A stretch of DNA of 22,871 nt from Aliicoccus sp041838435. Lineage in GTDB: Bacteria > Bacillota > Bacilli > Staphylococcales > Salinicoccaceae. The first letter of the stretch is position 1. Every line of letters begins with the position of its first letter. The stretch is taken from the NCBI GenBank assembly GCA_041838435.1, contig JBGYPO010000100.1, positions 1 to 22,871 of the forward strand, given 5' to 3'. Under the pieces are notes generated by a model, which saw nothing but the letters and a program-made list of their open reading frames with translations, was not told the origin of the DNA and made no database searches. Both the position numbers and the translations under genes were made by a program. Shown in pieces: positions 15,491 through 22,629 of this stretch.

Positions 15491-15521
15491 AAACATGACA
15501 AATACATCACAGGAGTACGCC

Positions 15522-15968
15522 ATGCATAACATTTACAATTATAACAGAACGATTTCACAAGATAAAAAAGACATATTCAATTCTTTAGAAGATGATGATT
15601 TAATTCTGGATAATTTTAGTTTATTAAGTGGACTTGAATACTTAAATCAGGAAAAACGAGTAGCAGGCACACAATTTCTAATTCATCTGAATATTAAAGG
15701 AAAGATATATCGTTTTAAATCAAAGATTAATAATTATAATGAACCAGAATCCGTGGTTGTTGAAACATTCACGAAGTATGGAACAATACATAGTCAATTA
15801 GTATTATCTGAAACGAACGCTGGAACCGAATTAGACATTCGGTCAGATATAGACAATCTCAATTTTATGACAAAGACAGTTTTAGTCATTATGCAGCCCA
15901 TTTTAAAGCGTGCTTTAAATCGCAGTATCGATAACTTCTTAAATCGTTTAGAGAACATCTACACATAA
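15522..15968 (+). CDS. SRPBCC/START-like fold protein
   Basis: A 148-residue cytoplasmic protein with the layout of SRPBCC (START/Bet v1-like) ligand-binding proteins: an N-terminal strand with early helices (YNRTISQDKKDIFNSL), a central antiparallel sheet (GTQFLIHLNIKGKIYRFKSKI, SVVVETFTKYGTIHSQLVLSET), and a long C-terminal helix (about residues 120-146, VLVIMQPILKRALNRSIDNFLNRL). There is no signal peptide. ATG 15522 is chosen for the AGGAG six bases upstream; earlier in-frame codons run into the divergent queT gene. Assignment rests on predicted topology and is moderate. The ligand is unknown. Confidence 0.6.
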   Translation: MHNIYNYNRTISQDKKDIFNSLEDDDLILDNFSLLSGLEYLNQEKRVAGTQFLIHLNIKGKIYRFKSKINNYNEPESVVVETFTKYGTIHSQLVLSETNAGTELDIRSDIDNLNFMTKTVLVIMQPILKRALNRSIDNFLNRLENIYT

Positions 15969-15971
15969 AAA

Positions 15972-16005
15972 TAGTCCAAACAACTTCTTAAGAAGGTTTG
16001 GACTA
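15972..16005 (-). terminator. Terminator between SRPBCC and SDR genes
   Basis: TAGTCCAAAC and CTTC pair with GAAG and GTTTGGACTA with a 2-nt bulge and TTAA loop. Read on the minus strand it is followed by TTTTT, so it terminates the SDR gene; the plus-strand T-run is poor. Confidence 0.82.
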
Positions 16006-16014
16006 AACTGTTAT

Positions 16015-16740
16015 TTAAAGATAATCCTGCACGGTAGTGTGTGTTTCTTTACCGAACTCCGCACTGCTCAATAACTTAGCTAACGCGCCGGCAACAACCT
16101 CTGCAGATAATAATTGATTATTACTTTTCAGGCCTTTAAATCTCTCTAAGTCCTTGAATTCTTCTTGTTTTGAATTACGAATCTCAACCTGCATATCAGT
16201 ATCAATAACACCTGGTCTGAAAGTAACAGCTTTCACACCATTTTCTGCATCCTTTTGCTCCAGATTAACGACTTCAGTAAACATATTTAAACCCGCCTTC
16301 GAACTGCAGTAAGCACTCCAACCCGATACCGGATTTATTGCTGCACCACTAGAAATATTAACTACTTTTTTGATGCACTTAAGATCTTTTAACCACTCAA
16401 TGAGTCCATTCGTTAAGATAATTGGTGCGAGCACATTAATCTTGTAACTATTTAAGTAACCTTCGACACATGTATTATCAGTTCGACTTACCGGTTTAAC
16501 CGTACCAGCGTTGTTGATAAGTATAACTTCATCTTCATCATTAAAATTATAATCACGCTTAATCTCTTCAACAACATTTTCAACAGATCCTTCATTAGAT
16601 AATTCACATGTATATTGTTTATCTATATACGCATTATCAGAAGTTGTTCTAGTTATTCCAATAACGTGATCTGATTTATACTGGTTGACGAGGGCTTCTC
16701 CGAGACCCCTGTTTGCACCAGTAATTATAATATATCTCAT
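16015..16740 (-). CDS. Short-chain dehydrogenase/reductase, benzil reductase (YueD/BzrA)-like
   Basis: A 241-residue NAD(P)H-dependent reductase with a single Rossmann domain. The cofactor loop TGANRGLG is at 7-14, LINNAGT is in the middle, the catalytic Ser is in NISSGAA (about 130-131), and the YxxxK pair is Tyr144/Lys148 in SAYCSSKAG. The C-terminal FRPGVIDTDMQVEIRNS stretch and length fit the sepiapterin reductase/benzil reductase branch, close to Bacillus YueD ((S)-benzoin-forming). The physiological substrate is probably an alpha-diketone or other carbonyl (inference). AGGGAGGG precedes the ATG by seven bases. It appears to be a single-gene unit with its own terminator. Confidence 0.85.
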   Translation of the reverse strand: MRYIIITGANRGLGEALVNQYKSDHVIGITRTTSDNAYIDKQYTCELSNEGSVENVVEEIKRDYNFNDEDEVILINNAGTVKPVSRTDNTCVEGYLNSYKINVLAPIILTNGLIEWLKDLKCIKKVVNISSGAAINPVSGWSAYCSSKAGLNMFTEVVNLEQKDAENGVKAVTFRPGVIDTDMQVEIRNSKQEEFKDLERFKGLKSNNQLLSAEVVAGALAKLLSSAEFGKETHTTVQDYL

Positions 16741-16884
16741 TATGTATCCCTCCCTAAATATTTTTCTCTATCATTACATTACCACCAAAGCTTTACATCT
16801 AATCACTAATTCAAGAGTTTTAACTGATAACAATTACTATATTTAAAATTAAATTTTAATTTAGTCATAATCATTAAGTATAGC

Positions 16885-16924
16885 GTTATAACGCATATAG
16901 TTATAACGTTATATCGTATATAAT
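16885..16924 (+). promoter_or_regulatory. Promoter with GTTATAAC operator-like repeats before the hydrolase gene
   Basis: TATAAT at 16919-16924 is a likely -10. The self-complementary octamer GTTATAAC occurs at 16885-16892 (inside GCGTTATAACGC) and 16900-16907, with a variant GTTATATC at 16908-16915. The latter two fill the -35/-10 spacer, where a repressor would block polymerase. The same octamer recurs at 18630-18637, just after the next gene. The -35 (TATAGT) is poor. Confidence 0.5.
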
Positions 16925-17000
16925 TACTTGTTTGAACGTGAAAATTTATGTCCTTTCAGTTACGATAGGTATAGTTAATTCACACAAAGGAGAGCTGAAT

Positions 17001-17621
17001 GTGCACATTAAATATTATCCATTAAATGAAGCAGGAACTAATTGTTATTTTGTCTACGATGAATCGAAGGCATTAATAATTGATCCGTCAGGAGAACCTG
17101 AAATAATCTTTGAAGAAATAGATAACTTAAATGTTGAAGTTGTAGCCATTTTACTTACACATGCACATTGGGATCACATTATTGCGCTTGAAGAAGTAAA
17201 AAACAGATATGATGTTGATGTCTATATTGGTGCAGAAGAATCAGACTGGCTGCAGCATCCTGAAAAGAATTTATCTGTGAGAGCTCCAATGCATATTGGA
17301 GAATTATCTTTTAATATTATGCCAAAAGTGCTGGATGAAGGTCAGTACAGTATTAAAGGTATTTCTTTTACAGTAATTAAAGCACCGGGACATTCTCCTG
17401 GAAGTTTATCGTATCTGTTTAGTGATTATATTGTCTCAGGTGATGTACTATTTGAACGAGGGATTGGACGTACGGACCTACCGGGTTCCAATCACGATGA
17501 CTTAATGCAATCAATTCAGAATAAGCTGTTTACATTACCTGATCATTTAACAGTTTATCCAGGACATGGTGACTCAACTACAATTGGTGAGGAAAAGAAT
17601 CACAATCCGTTCTTCAAATAA
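17001..17621 (+). CDS. Metallo-beta-lactamase-fold hydrolase, glyoxalase II-like
   Basis: A 206-residue cytoplasmic MBL-fold enzyme of the YqgX/glyoxalase II-like type, hydrolysing thioesters such as S-lactoyl thiols in related proteins. Metal ligands are all present: His54, His56, Asp58 and His59 in THAHWDHI, His131 in PGHSPGS, Asp148 in SGDVLF, and His189 in YPGHGDST. GIGRTDLPGS is typical of this subgroup. The GTG at 17001 is preferred because AAAGGAGAG lies six bases upstream; upstream in-frame codons overlap the promoter. The D-2-hydroxyacid dehydrogenase gene follows after a 54-bp gap containing parS. Both could act on methylglyoxal or 2-hydroxyacid metabolism (inference). Confidence 0.85.
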   Translation: MHIKYYPLNEAGTNCYFVYDESKALIIDPSGEPEIIFEEIDNLNVEVVAILLTHAHWDHIIALEEVKNRYDVDVYIGAEESDWLQHPEKNLSVRAPMHIGELSFNIMPKVLDEGQYSIKGISFTVIKAPGHSPGSLSYLFSDYIVSGDVLFERGIGRTDLPGSNHDDLMQSIQNKLFTLPDHLTVYPGHGDSTTIGEEKNHNPFFK

Positions 17622-17624
17622 AAA

Positions 17625-17640
17625 TGTTTCACGTGAAACA
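17625..17640. promoter_or_regulatory. parS centromere site
   Basis: TGTTTCACGTGAAACA is a perfect 16-bp palindrome and an exact match to the bacterial parS consensus TGTTNCACGTGAAACA bound by ParB/Spo0J. It lies in an intergenic gap four bases after the hydrolase stop codon. Chromosomal parS sites cluster around the replication origin, so the window is probably in the origin-proximal part of the chromosome. Confidence 0.93.
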
Positions 17641-17675
17641 ATTAAACCGAATAAAAGTGTATAAGGAGTATTAAT

Positions 17676-18620
17676 ATGAAATTTTATAGTGCTGTGAAAT
17701 TGCCTGAGCATGTTATCAAACCACTTAAAGACTCGGGGTATGAATTGGTTATGCACGATGCGTTAACCACTCCATCAAAGGAAGAAATCTTATCTAATAT
17801 TAAAGGCAAGGATACCTTAATCACTGGTGTAAACACTCCAGTTGATCAAGATATTATCGAAGCAGGCACTGATCTTAAAGTGATTAGTAATGTCGGTGCC
17901 GGATATAATCATATTGATATTAATGCTGCAAAAGTGCGTAATATCGTCGTTACGAACTCACCTGCTGATGAATCTACAGCATCGACTGCAGAAAATGCCA
18001 TTATGCTGATGTTAATGTTGAGCAGAGATATAAATAATGCTCAGCCAATAGCAGAAAACAATAATTTTGATGGCTGGCAGGTTATGGGATATTTAGGCGG
18101 CAACCAAATGAGTGGTAAAACTATTGCTATAGTTGGCCTCGGTACAATTGGGCAAAGAATTGCCAAAATGGCTGAGGGCTTTGATATGAATATCGTGTAT
18201 GTTGAACTCGAAGAAAAGTCTGTACCGTATAAACGCATGACGTTGGAAGATGCTCTTCCCATTGCCGACTTTGTAGTATTACAAATGAATTATATGCCAC
18301 AAAATCACCATATGATTAACGCTAGTACATTTAACCTCATGAAATCATCAGCATTTTTAATTAATAATGCACGAGGCGGCATCGTCGATGAGAATGCACT
18401 GGCAGATGCGCTTGATCAAAACTTAATTAAAGGCGCTGCTTTAGATGTCCATGAATTCGAACCGGTAATTAGCGAGAGATTGAGGAATAGAAGTAACGTT
18501 GTATTGACACCGCATATTGGGAACGACACGATAGAAGCACGTGATAAGATGGCTGAAACAGCTATAGATCAGGCTTTAAAGGCTTTAACAGATAAGCCTT
18601 TAACATATCAAGTAAACTAG
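17676..18620 (+). CDS. D-2-hydroxyacid dehydrogenase family protein
   Basis: A 314-residue NAD(P)-dependent oxidoreductase interconverting 2-oxoacids and D-2-hydroxyacids, related to glyoxylate/hydroxypyruvate reductases and D-3-phosphoglycerate dehydrogenases. The cofactor motif GLGTIG is at 154-159. The catalytic triad is Arg233 (NNARGG), Glu262 (HEFEP) and His280 (LTPHIG), with normal spacing. An acidic residue after the second beta strand (VYVELEE) suggests NAD preference. AAGGAG seven bases upstream supports the start. It is in the same orientation as the MBL hydrolase with parS between them, and a bidirectional terminator follows. The exact substrate is unresolved. Confidence 0.88.
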   Translation: MKFYSAVKLPEHVIKPLKDSGYELVMHDALTTPSKEEILSNIKGKDTLITGVNTPVDQDIIEAGTDLKVISNVGAGYNHIDINAAKVRNIVVTNSPADESTASTAENAIMLMLMLSRDINNAQPIAENNNFDGWQVMGYLGGNQMSGKTIAIVGLGTIGQRIAKMAEGFDMNIVYVELEEKSVPYKRMTLEDALPIADFVVLQMNYMPQNHHMINASTFNLMKSSAFLINNARGGIVDENALADALDQNLIKGAALDVHEFEPVISERLRNRSNVVLTPHIGNDTIEARDKMAETAIDQALKALTDKPLTYQVN

Positions 18621-18644
18621 TATTACATCGTTATAACGGCATTA

Positions 18645-18678
18645 AAAAAGCTAGTGAGTATATACTCACTAGCTTTTT
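18645..18678. terminator. Bidirectional intrinsic terminator
   Basis: A 26-bp perfect palindrome with AGCTAGTGAGTAT as its left arm (18649-18674) is flanked by A and T runs on both sides. It can terminate the dehydrogenase gene (plus) and the convergent secreted-protein gene (minus). Confidence 0.93.
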
Positions 18679-18686
18679 ACATGAGA

Positions 18687-19625
18687 TTACTCTGCAGAAT
18701 CTTCTTCTGATTCTTCTTCAGTAACTTCCGCATCTTCGTCTTCAACGTCTACATCTAAATCATCTTCAGTCGCCGACTCGTTGCTTGTTGGCTCATCATA
18801 TAAGATATCATGATTCTCTCTGAATGCTTCTACTGATTCAAACTCATCAAATCCTTCATAAATTACGCCGACCTCTACTGTGATACGTCCAGTTTCATCC
18901 GGGTTATATGCATCAGCAAACATAGCAGTGTTTGTTACTAATCCCTGTTCTTTATCAATTACAGATACTAATCCAAATGTTTTAGATTCTTCATCAATAC
19001 CTTCGAACATAAAGCTGTTTTTAGAGTTAATAATCTCTTCAACTTCATCCTCATCACTTTCTACTGTAATTACATAATAATCATCATTTTCATAAACTAC
19101 AGCATACTCTTCTAACTGTAAAAGAATATCTTCAAGTTCTTCATATCTATAATAGAAAACTTCATTAATATCTCCAACTGATTCTGTTAATGATGATTCC
19201 TCGACACCTGTTTCTGTGTACATGATTAACTCATCAGTTTCCTCGTTACCATATACGTTCGGATACATGTCTTCGCCAGATACTATGAATGTCTCCATTT
19301 CGATATTATCATTCGTTTCATTCACAAATACATCCATTGAAGTATAGTTTTCTTCAATGATCGAGTCATTGTTAACGTCTAAAATCGCAACGCCCAGATC
19401 AAGTGACCCTTTATACGTTTCAAAATTTTGAGTTTCGCCTAAGATTTCATCAAAAGTAACTTCTGATTCTTCTAAGTCAGATAGCTGACTTAATAAATCT
19501 AACGCAATAACTGCCTCATTAGATAAATCCTCATATAACTCATCAGCTGTCTCCTGTGCACTTACATTAATAGCTAAAGCACCGATAGCAGTTATAGACA
19601 ACACACCTGCAAATAATTTTTTCAT
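18687..19625 (-). CDS. Secreted, strongly acidic protein of unknown function
   Basis: A 312-residue exported protein. Residues 1-23 form a type I signal peptide (KK, hydrophobic core, cleavage after VSA). The mature part is rich in Asp/Glu throughout and mixes short helices with beta-prone stretches (YYVITVES, FGLVSVIDKEQG). The last 35 or so residues are an Asp/Glu tail (DLDVDVEDEDAEVTEEESEE). There is no lipobox, sortase motif or recognised catalytic motif. It loosely resembles DUF6612-like or LppX-like extracellular proteins, but I do not assign a family. GGGGGTC eight bases before the ATG supports the start. Acidic composition fits the TAXI lipoprotein tether and a salt-adapted surface. 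Confidence 0.75.
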   Translation of the reverse strand: MKKLFAGVLSITAIGALAINVSAQETADELYEDLSNEAVIALDLLSQLSDLEESEVTFDEILGETQNFETYKGSLDLGVAILDVNNDSIIEENYTSMDVFVNETNDNIEMETFIVSGEDMYPNVYGNEETDELIMYTETGVEESSLTESVGDINEVFYYRYEELEDILLQLEEYAVVYENDDYYVITVESDEDEVEEIINSKNSFMFEGIDEESKTFGLVSVIDKEQGLVTNTAMFADAYNPDETGRITVEVGVIYEGFDEFESVEAFRENHDILYDEPTSNESATEDDLDVDVEDEDAEVTEEESEEDSAE

Positions 19626-19713
19626 GTTTAATAGACCCCCAACTTTAAGTATATTGTTATATACCCTAAAGAATTATTTATAAAGAAGTTTCTATGAAAT
19701 TATATAATCTTCT

Positions 19714-21192
19714 TTATTTTCTTGTGTTGATAAAGTGCTTCTTCTCTTCTAACAATGCTTCAAAACGTGCATCCAGTGCTGCTGTTGAACCCTCTGCCAT
19801 ATCGCTGAGTACCTCGGCTATTTTATTCTCAATAAGCAGTAATGCATCATCATCAGTGACATTTTCAACAGATGACTGTTCAACCAACGATTGATTTTCA
19901 ATCCTATATTCTCTGTCGGTCACACTTTCTATAAACTGACGATCGTGTGAGATTAAGATGATTGTGTTTGGATATCTCAACAGCATATCTTCAAGTGCTT
20001 CGAGCGATTCTAAATCTAAAAAGTTTGAAGGTTCATCGAGAACTAACACATCACATTGTCCCAATAATACTTTAACGAGCTGAACTTTTATTCTTTCACC
20101 ACCGGAAATCCATTTTACCTGTTCGAATACTTTATCTCGTTTAATATTTAAACGCGATAACATTGTTCGCGCTGTTTGCTCGTCATATAAACTATCTTCG
20201 AGTACATTTTCCAATATTGAAGTGTTAATATCTAAACTTTCTAATTGCTGATGAAAATAACCGACGCGTAAATGAGGATGTGAATCAAGCAGTGTTTTAA
20301 TTAGCGTTGTTTTACCTGCACCATTATTACCTGTAATTGCAATCTTCTCTTGGTTACGAATAAATAATCGTACGTCACTAATTAAGCTTCGCCCTCCCGC
20401 TTTAATATCACCCTCATATCGCATGAGTATCTTTTTACCTAAACGCGCTGCATCATGATGATAAAAACGCACTTCAAGTTCTTTTTCGGGTTGTTCCACT
20501 TCTTCAAGTCTATCCATTCTGGCCTCAAATGCTTTGGCAGACTTGAATAGTTTTTTCTGTAATTTATTAAAATACGGACTCGAACCATCATCCCCATGAT
20601 CGACAGAACCCGGTGCTACATTAGAACGTGTTGCCTGATCACGTTTTCGTTCAATCTTTTTCTTTATTTCATTCTTCTCATTGATATACTGTCGATACTC
20701 TTCTTTATGACGTGTTTTTCTATGGTTTAAAACTTCTTTATAATGTGAGTAATTGCCATTATAAATATTTAATTCTCCATTATCGATTGCCCATATCTCA
20801 TTCACAATACTATCTAAAAAGTATCTGTCATGTGACGTTACAATAACGATACATGGTAAGCGTTTAATCTTTTCTGTTAACCAGTCTCGATTATTCTCAT
20901 CTAAATGTGTTGTAGGTTCATCTAACAATAATATTTGTGAAAGTGACTTTAACCCGTCCAGGAGATAAGCTTTTGCTATCTCACCTCCACTGCGATTATC
21001 ACTCTTAGGCTTAAGTTGTTTAATCAAATTAACATCATCATTATTACTTCTAATATGTTCTAATAACGTCGTTTTACCGCTTCCGTTTTTTCCAACTAAA
21101 CCTATGATTGTAGGTGACTTCACGGTAATTTGTGGTAAATCCAGCAAAGGTTCACCTAGTATCTCGAGTGTCTGACTATTAATTTCCAGCAT
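19714..21192 (-). CDS. Antibiotic-resistance ABC-F ribosome protection protein, Vga/Lsa-like
   Basis: A 492-residue soluble protein with two ABC domains and no membrane segment, typical of ARE ABC-F factors that displace drugs from the 50S peptidyl transferase centre. NBD1 has Walker A GKNGSGKTT (34-42), signature RSGGE (67-71) and DEP (91-93); NBD2 has GNNGAGKTT (278-286), ISGGE (342-346) and DEP (366-368). Both catalytic glutamates are kept. The basic interdomain linker (about 140-230, KKIERKRDQATR, SSPYFNKLQKKLFKSAKAFEARM) and C-terminal helix match Vga(A) most closely by memory, and length matches Lsa proteins. Likely phenotypes are lincosamide, streptogramin A and pleuromutilin resistance (family knowledge; spectrum not predictable). 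The Shine-Dalgarno AUAGGGG is the 3' arm of a terminator hairpin, implying attenuation. Confidence 0.88.
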   Translation of the reverse strand: MLEINSQTLEILGEPLLDLPQITVKSPTIIGLVGKNGSGKTTLLEHIRSNNDDVNLIKQLKPKSDNRSGGEIAKAYLLDGLKSLSQILLLDEPTTHLDENNRDWLTEKIKRLPCIVIVTSHDRYFLDSIVNEIWAIDNGELNIYNGNYSHYKEVLNHRKTRHKEEYRQYINEKNEIKKKIERKRDQATRSNVAPGSVDHGDDGSSPYFNKLQKKLFKSAKAFEARMDRLEEVEQPEKELEVRFYHHDAARLGKKILMRYEGDIKAGGRSLISDVRLFIRNQEKIAITGNNGAGKTTLIKTLLDSHPHLRVGYFHQQLESLDINTSILENVLEDSLYDEQTARTMLSRLNIKRDKVFEQVKWISGGERIKVQLVKVLLGQCDVLVLDEPSNFLDLESLEALEDMLLRYPNTIILISHDRQFIESVTDREYRIENQSLVEQSSVENVTDDDALLLIENKIAEVLSDMAEGSTAALDARFEALLEEKKHFINTRK

Positions 21193-21287
21193 AATAAAAA
21201 CCCCTATCCATAGTCAGAATAAGGGTACAGAAAATAATCTCATATAAAATGATGAGTAGGTTGTCCTGATATAATCCTTATTCTGAC
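21193..21287 (-). promoter_or_regulatory. Attenuator of the ABC-F gene: competing antiterminator and terminator
   Basis: On the minus strand arm A (GTCAGAATAAGG, 21276-21287) is perfectly complementary to arm B (CCTTATTCTGAC, 21213-21224). Arm B also overlaps the 5' arm CCCTTATTC (21217-21225), which pairs with GGATAGGGG (21201-21209) in a 9-bp stem with two G-U pairs, followed by TTTTTATT. The two folds cannot coexist. The second fold is an intrinsic terminator and also buries the Shine-Dalgarno, because the start codon directly follows the U-run. Confidence 0.8.
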
Positions 21288-21324
21288 GAATTTTACGCAT
21301 ACTAAATAGCAATTGCGTATTCAT
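21214..21324 (-). CDS. Candidate 36-codon leader ORF of the ABC-F gene
   Basis: The ORF reads MNTQLLFSMRKIRQNKDY at its start and MRLFSVPLF at its end, spanning both arms A and B of the attenuator; its stop codon lies in arm B. A ribosome on it would control which hairpin forms. It lacks a clear Shine-Dalgarno. Its ATG overlaps (ATGA) the stop of a 17-codon GTG-initiated frame upstream, so coupled initiation is possible. M9 is an alternative start. The better initiated ORF is the 3-codon ATG-TAC-AAT-TAA at 21346-21357, with GGAG 8 nt upstream. An open frame of this length can occur by chance, so confidence is limited. Confidence 0.4.
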   Translation of the reverse strand: MNTQLLFSMRKIRQNKDYIRTTYSSFYMRLFSVPLF

Positions 21325-21392
21325 TTGTCGTTGATTGAATAAGAATTAATTGTACATATCCCTAACTCCACCACTTTCTTTAAGTTACGGTT

Positions 21393-21421
21393 AATATAGC
21401 ACCACATTAATATTTTGTAAA
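21393..21421 (-). promoter_or_regulatory. Sigma-A promoter of the ABC-F leader
   Basis: On the minus strand TTTACA (21416-21421) and TATATT (21393-21398) are 17 bp apart. Transcription from about 21386 gives a leader of roughly 195 nt before the ABC-F start codon. Confidence 0.75.
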
Positions 21422-21462
21422 GGCTGTATATTAAAGTAATGCCGTTATAGTTGTGAAATAAT

Positions 21463-22629
21463 TTATTTTATATAAATGAAAGTTAAATCTTCTTGCATCT
21501 TTTCCCCTAATACAAATGACTTAATATATCCTGATTTAATCATCATGCGTTGTGAGGCTATATTGGGATCATGCGTTATACCGATGATGTTTTTATGAGG
21601 ATATTCCAACACAGTGTCTTTAGTGATTTTAGAAAAAATCATACTCCCCAGACCAATATTTCTAAAATCACTTTCACCTATCGCGATGCCTATCTCTACT
21701 GTATCGTCGTCATGATGCACAATATCGTAGTAACCTATCATTTTATTGTCATAATAAATTGAGTAGCGTTTAAATACTTCAGACTGCTGCTCGATCACAC
21801 CAAGCCACCATGAAGATATCTCCTCAAAAGTCATGTTCTGTGACCAGTCATTTGCAATGCAGAATGCCCTGTTTTGAGACCATTTATAAACAGGCTCAAT
21901 TTGTGATATATCTAGTGAACCGAATGTAATATCTTCTATTTTTTTATTTAGAATCAGTGTTCGCATATAAGGCTCATCATGTATCAATAATGATTCAAAC
22001 AATTCATAAGCATATCTATCGGTATTATCGACTTCCAGACTGAGTTCTGTAACACCCAATTTTGTGAGGTGTGTCAGTTTAATATTTAATAAGCTGCATA
22101 ACCGCCCTTGAGCTGCTACATCACTAAAATAAACATAACCGATATCTTTCGATTGCTCAGTCGCATCATACATCAGGAGAAATGCTGTGATATTCCCCAG
22201 ATCATCATATATGACAATAGAATGCTCATGATCTAAATCCGGACTTATGAGTGCTTTCCAATCTTCTAAAGACATATCTGCCATAGGATTAGCCATGTGA
22301 GTTTCTTTATATATATTATATGATTTAGTTAACAGAGATTCATCAAACTTAAATCCGCTGTCCGGTCCTTCTTTTATGTGTGTTGATAGATAATCTATTA
22401 CATCAGAAATATCGACATCCTGCTCATACGTACGTCTAAATTCTATAAAACCAGCTCTAATATAATCTTTAATATCCTCATTACTCATCGCTCTCAGTAT
22501 TAAGTGATGATGTGGATATTCATTTCTTAACTGCTTCACATATTCTTGGACGTTCGTATCAAGTTTCTTAATATAAGCTGCATCAGGATGAACATCATTA
22601 AAATACACCGACTGTTTTAACCCGCTCAT
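21463..22629 (-). CDS. GNAT-family N-acetyltransferase, two-domain
   Basis: A 388-residue protein with a degenerate N-terminal GNAT-like half (about 20-210; ITAFLLMYDATEQ, IGYVYFSDVAAQGRLCSLLNIKL) and a second GNAT domain (about 220-385). The acetyl-CoA loop in the second is DFRNIGLGSMIF, followed by NIIGITHDPNIASQRMMIKSGY. The first half has no clear Q/RxxGxG/A loop, so probably only the C-terminal domain is catalytic (inference). The acceptor is unknown. GGAG lies eight bases before the ATG. The start overlaps the stop of the upstream GNAT gene (ATGA), implying an operon of two acetyltransferases. The ABC-F promoter begins about 40 bp after its stop. Confidence 0.8.
   Translation of the reverse strand: MSGLKQSVYFNDVHPDAAYIKKLDTNVQEYVKQLRNEYPHHHLILRAMSNEDIKDYIRAGFIEFRRTYEQDVDISDVIDYLSTHIKEGPDSGFKFDESLLTKSYNIYKETHMANPMADMSLEDWKALISPDLDHEHSIVIYDDLGNITAFLLMYDATEQSKDIGYVYFSDVAAQGRLCSLLNIKLTHLTKLGVTELSLEVDNTDRYAYELFESLLIHDEPYMRTLILNKKIEDITFGSLDISQIEPVYKWSQNRAFCIANDWSQNMTFEEISSWWLGVIEQQSEVFKRYSIYYDNKMIGYYDIVHHDDDTVEIGIAIGESDFRNIGLGSMIFSKITKDTVLEYPHKNIIGITHDPNIASQRMMIKSGYIKSFVLGEKMQEDLTFIYIK

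Noticed and set aside
15446..15521. preQ1 riboswitch upstream of queT
   Set aside because: No hairpin plus A-rich tail of the class I type can be drawn; the only structure is a symmetric palindrome.
19681..19716. Terminator for the ABC-F gene (TAAAGAAG/CTTCTTTA)
   Set aside because: The arms are 8 bp AU-rich with a 20-nt loop and no following U-run; too weak to call.
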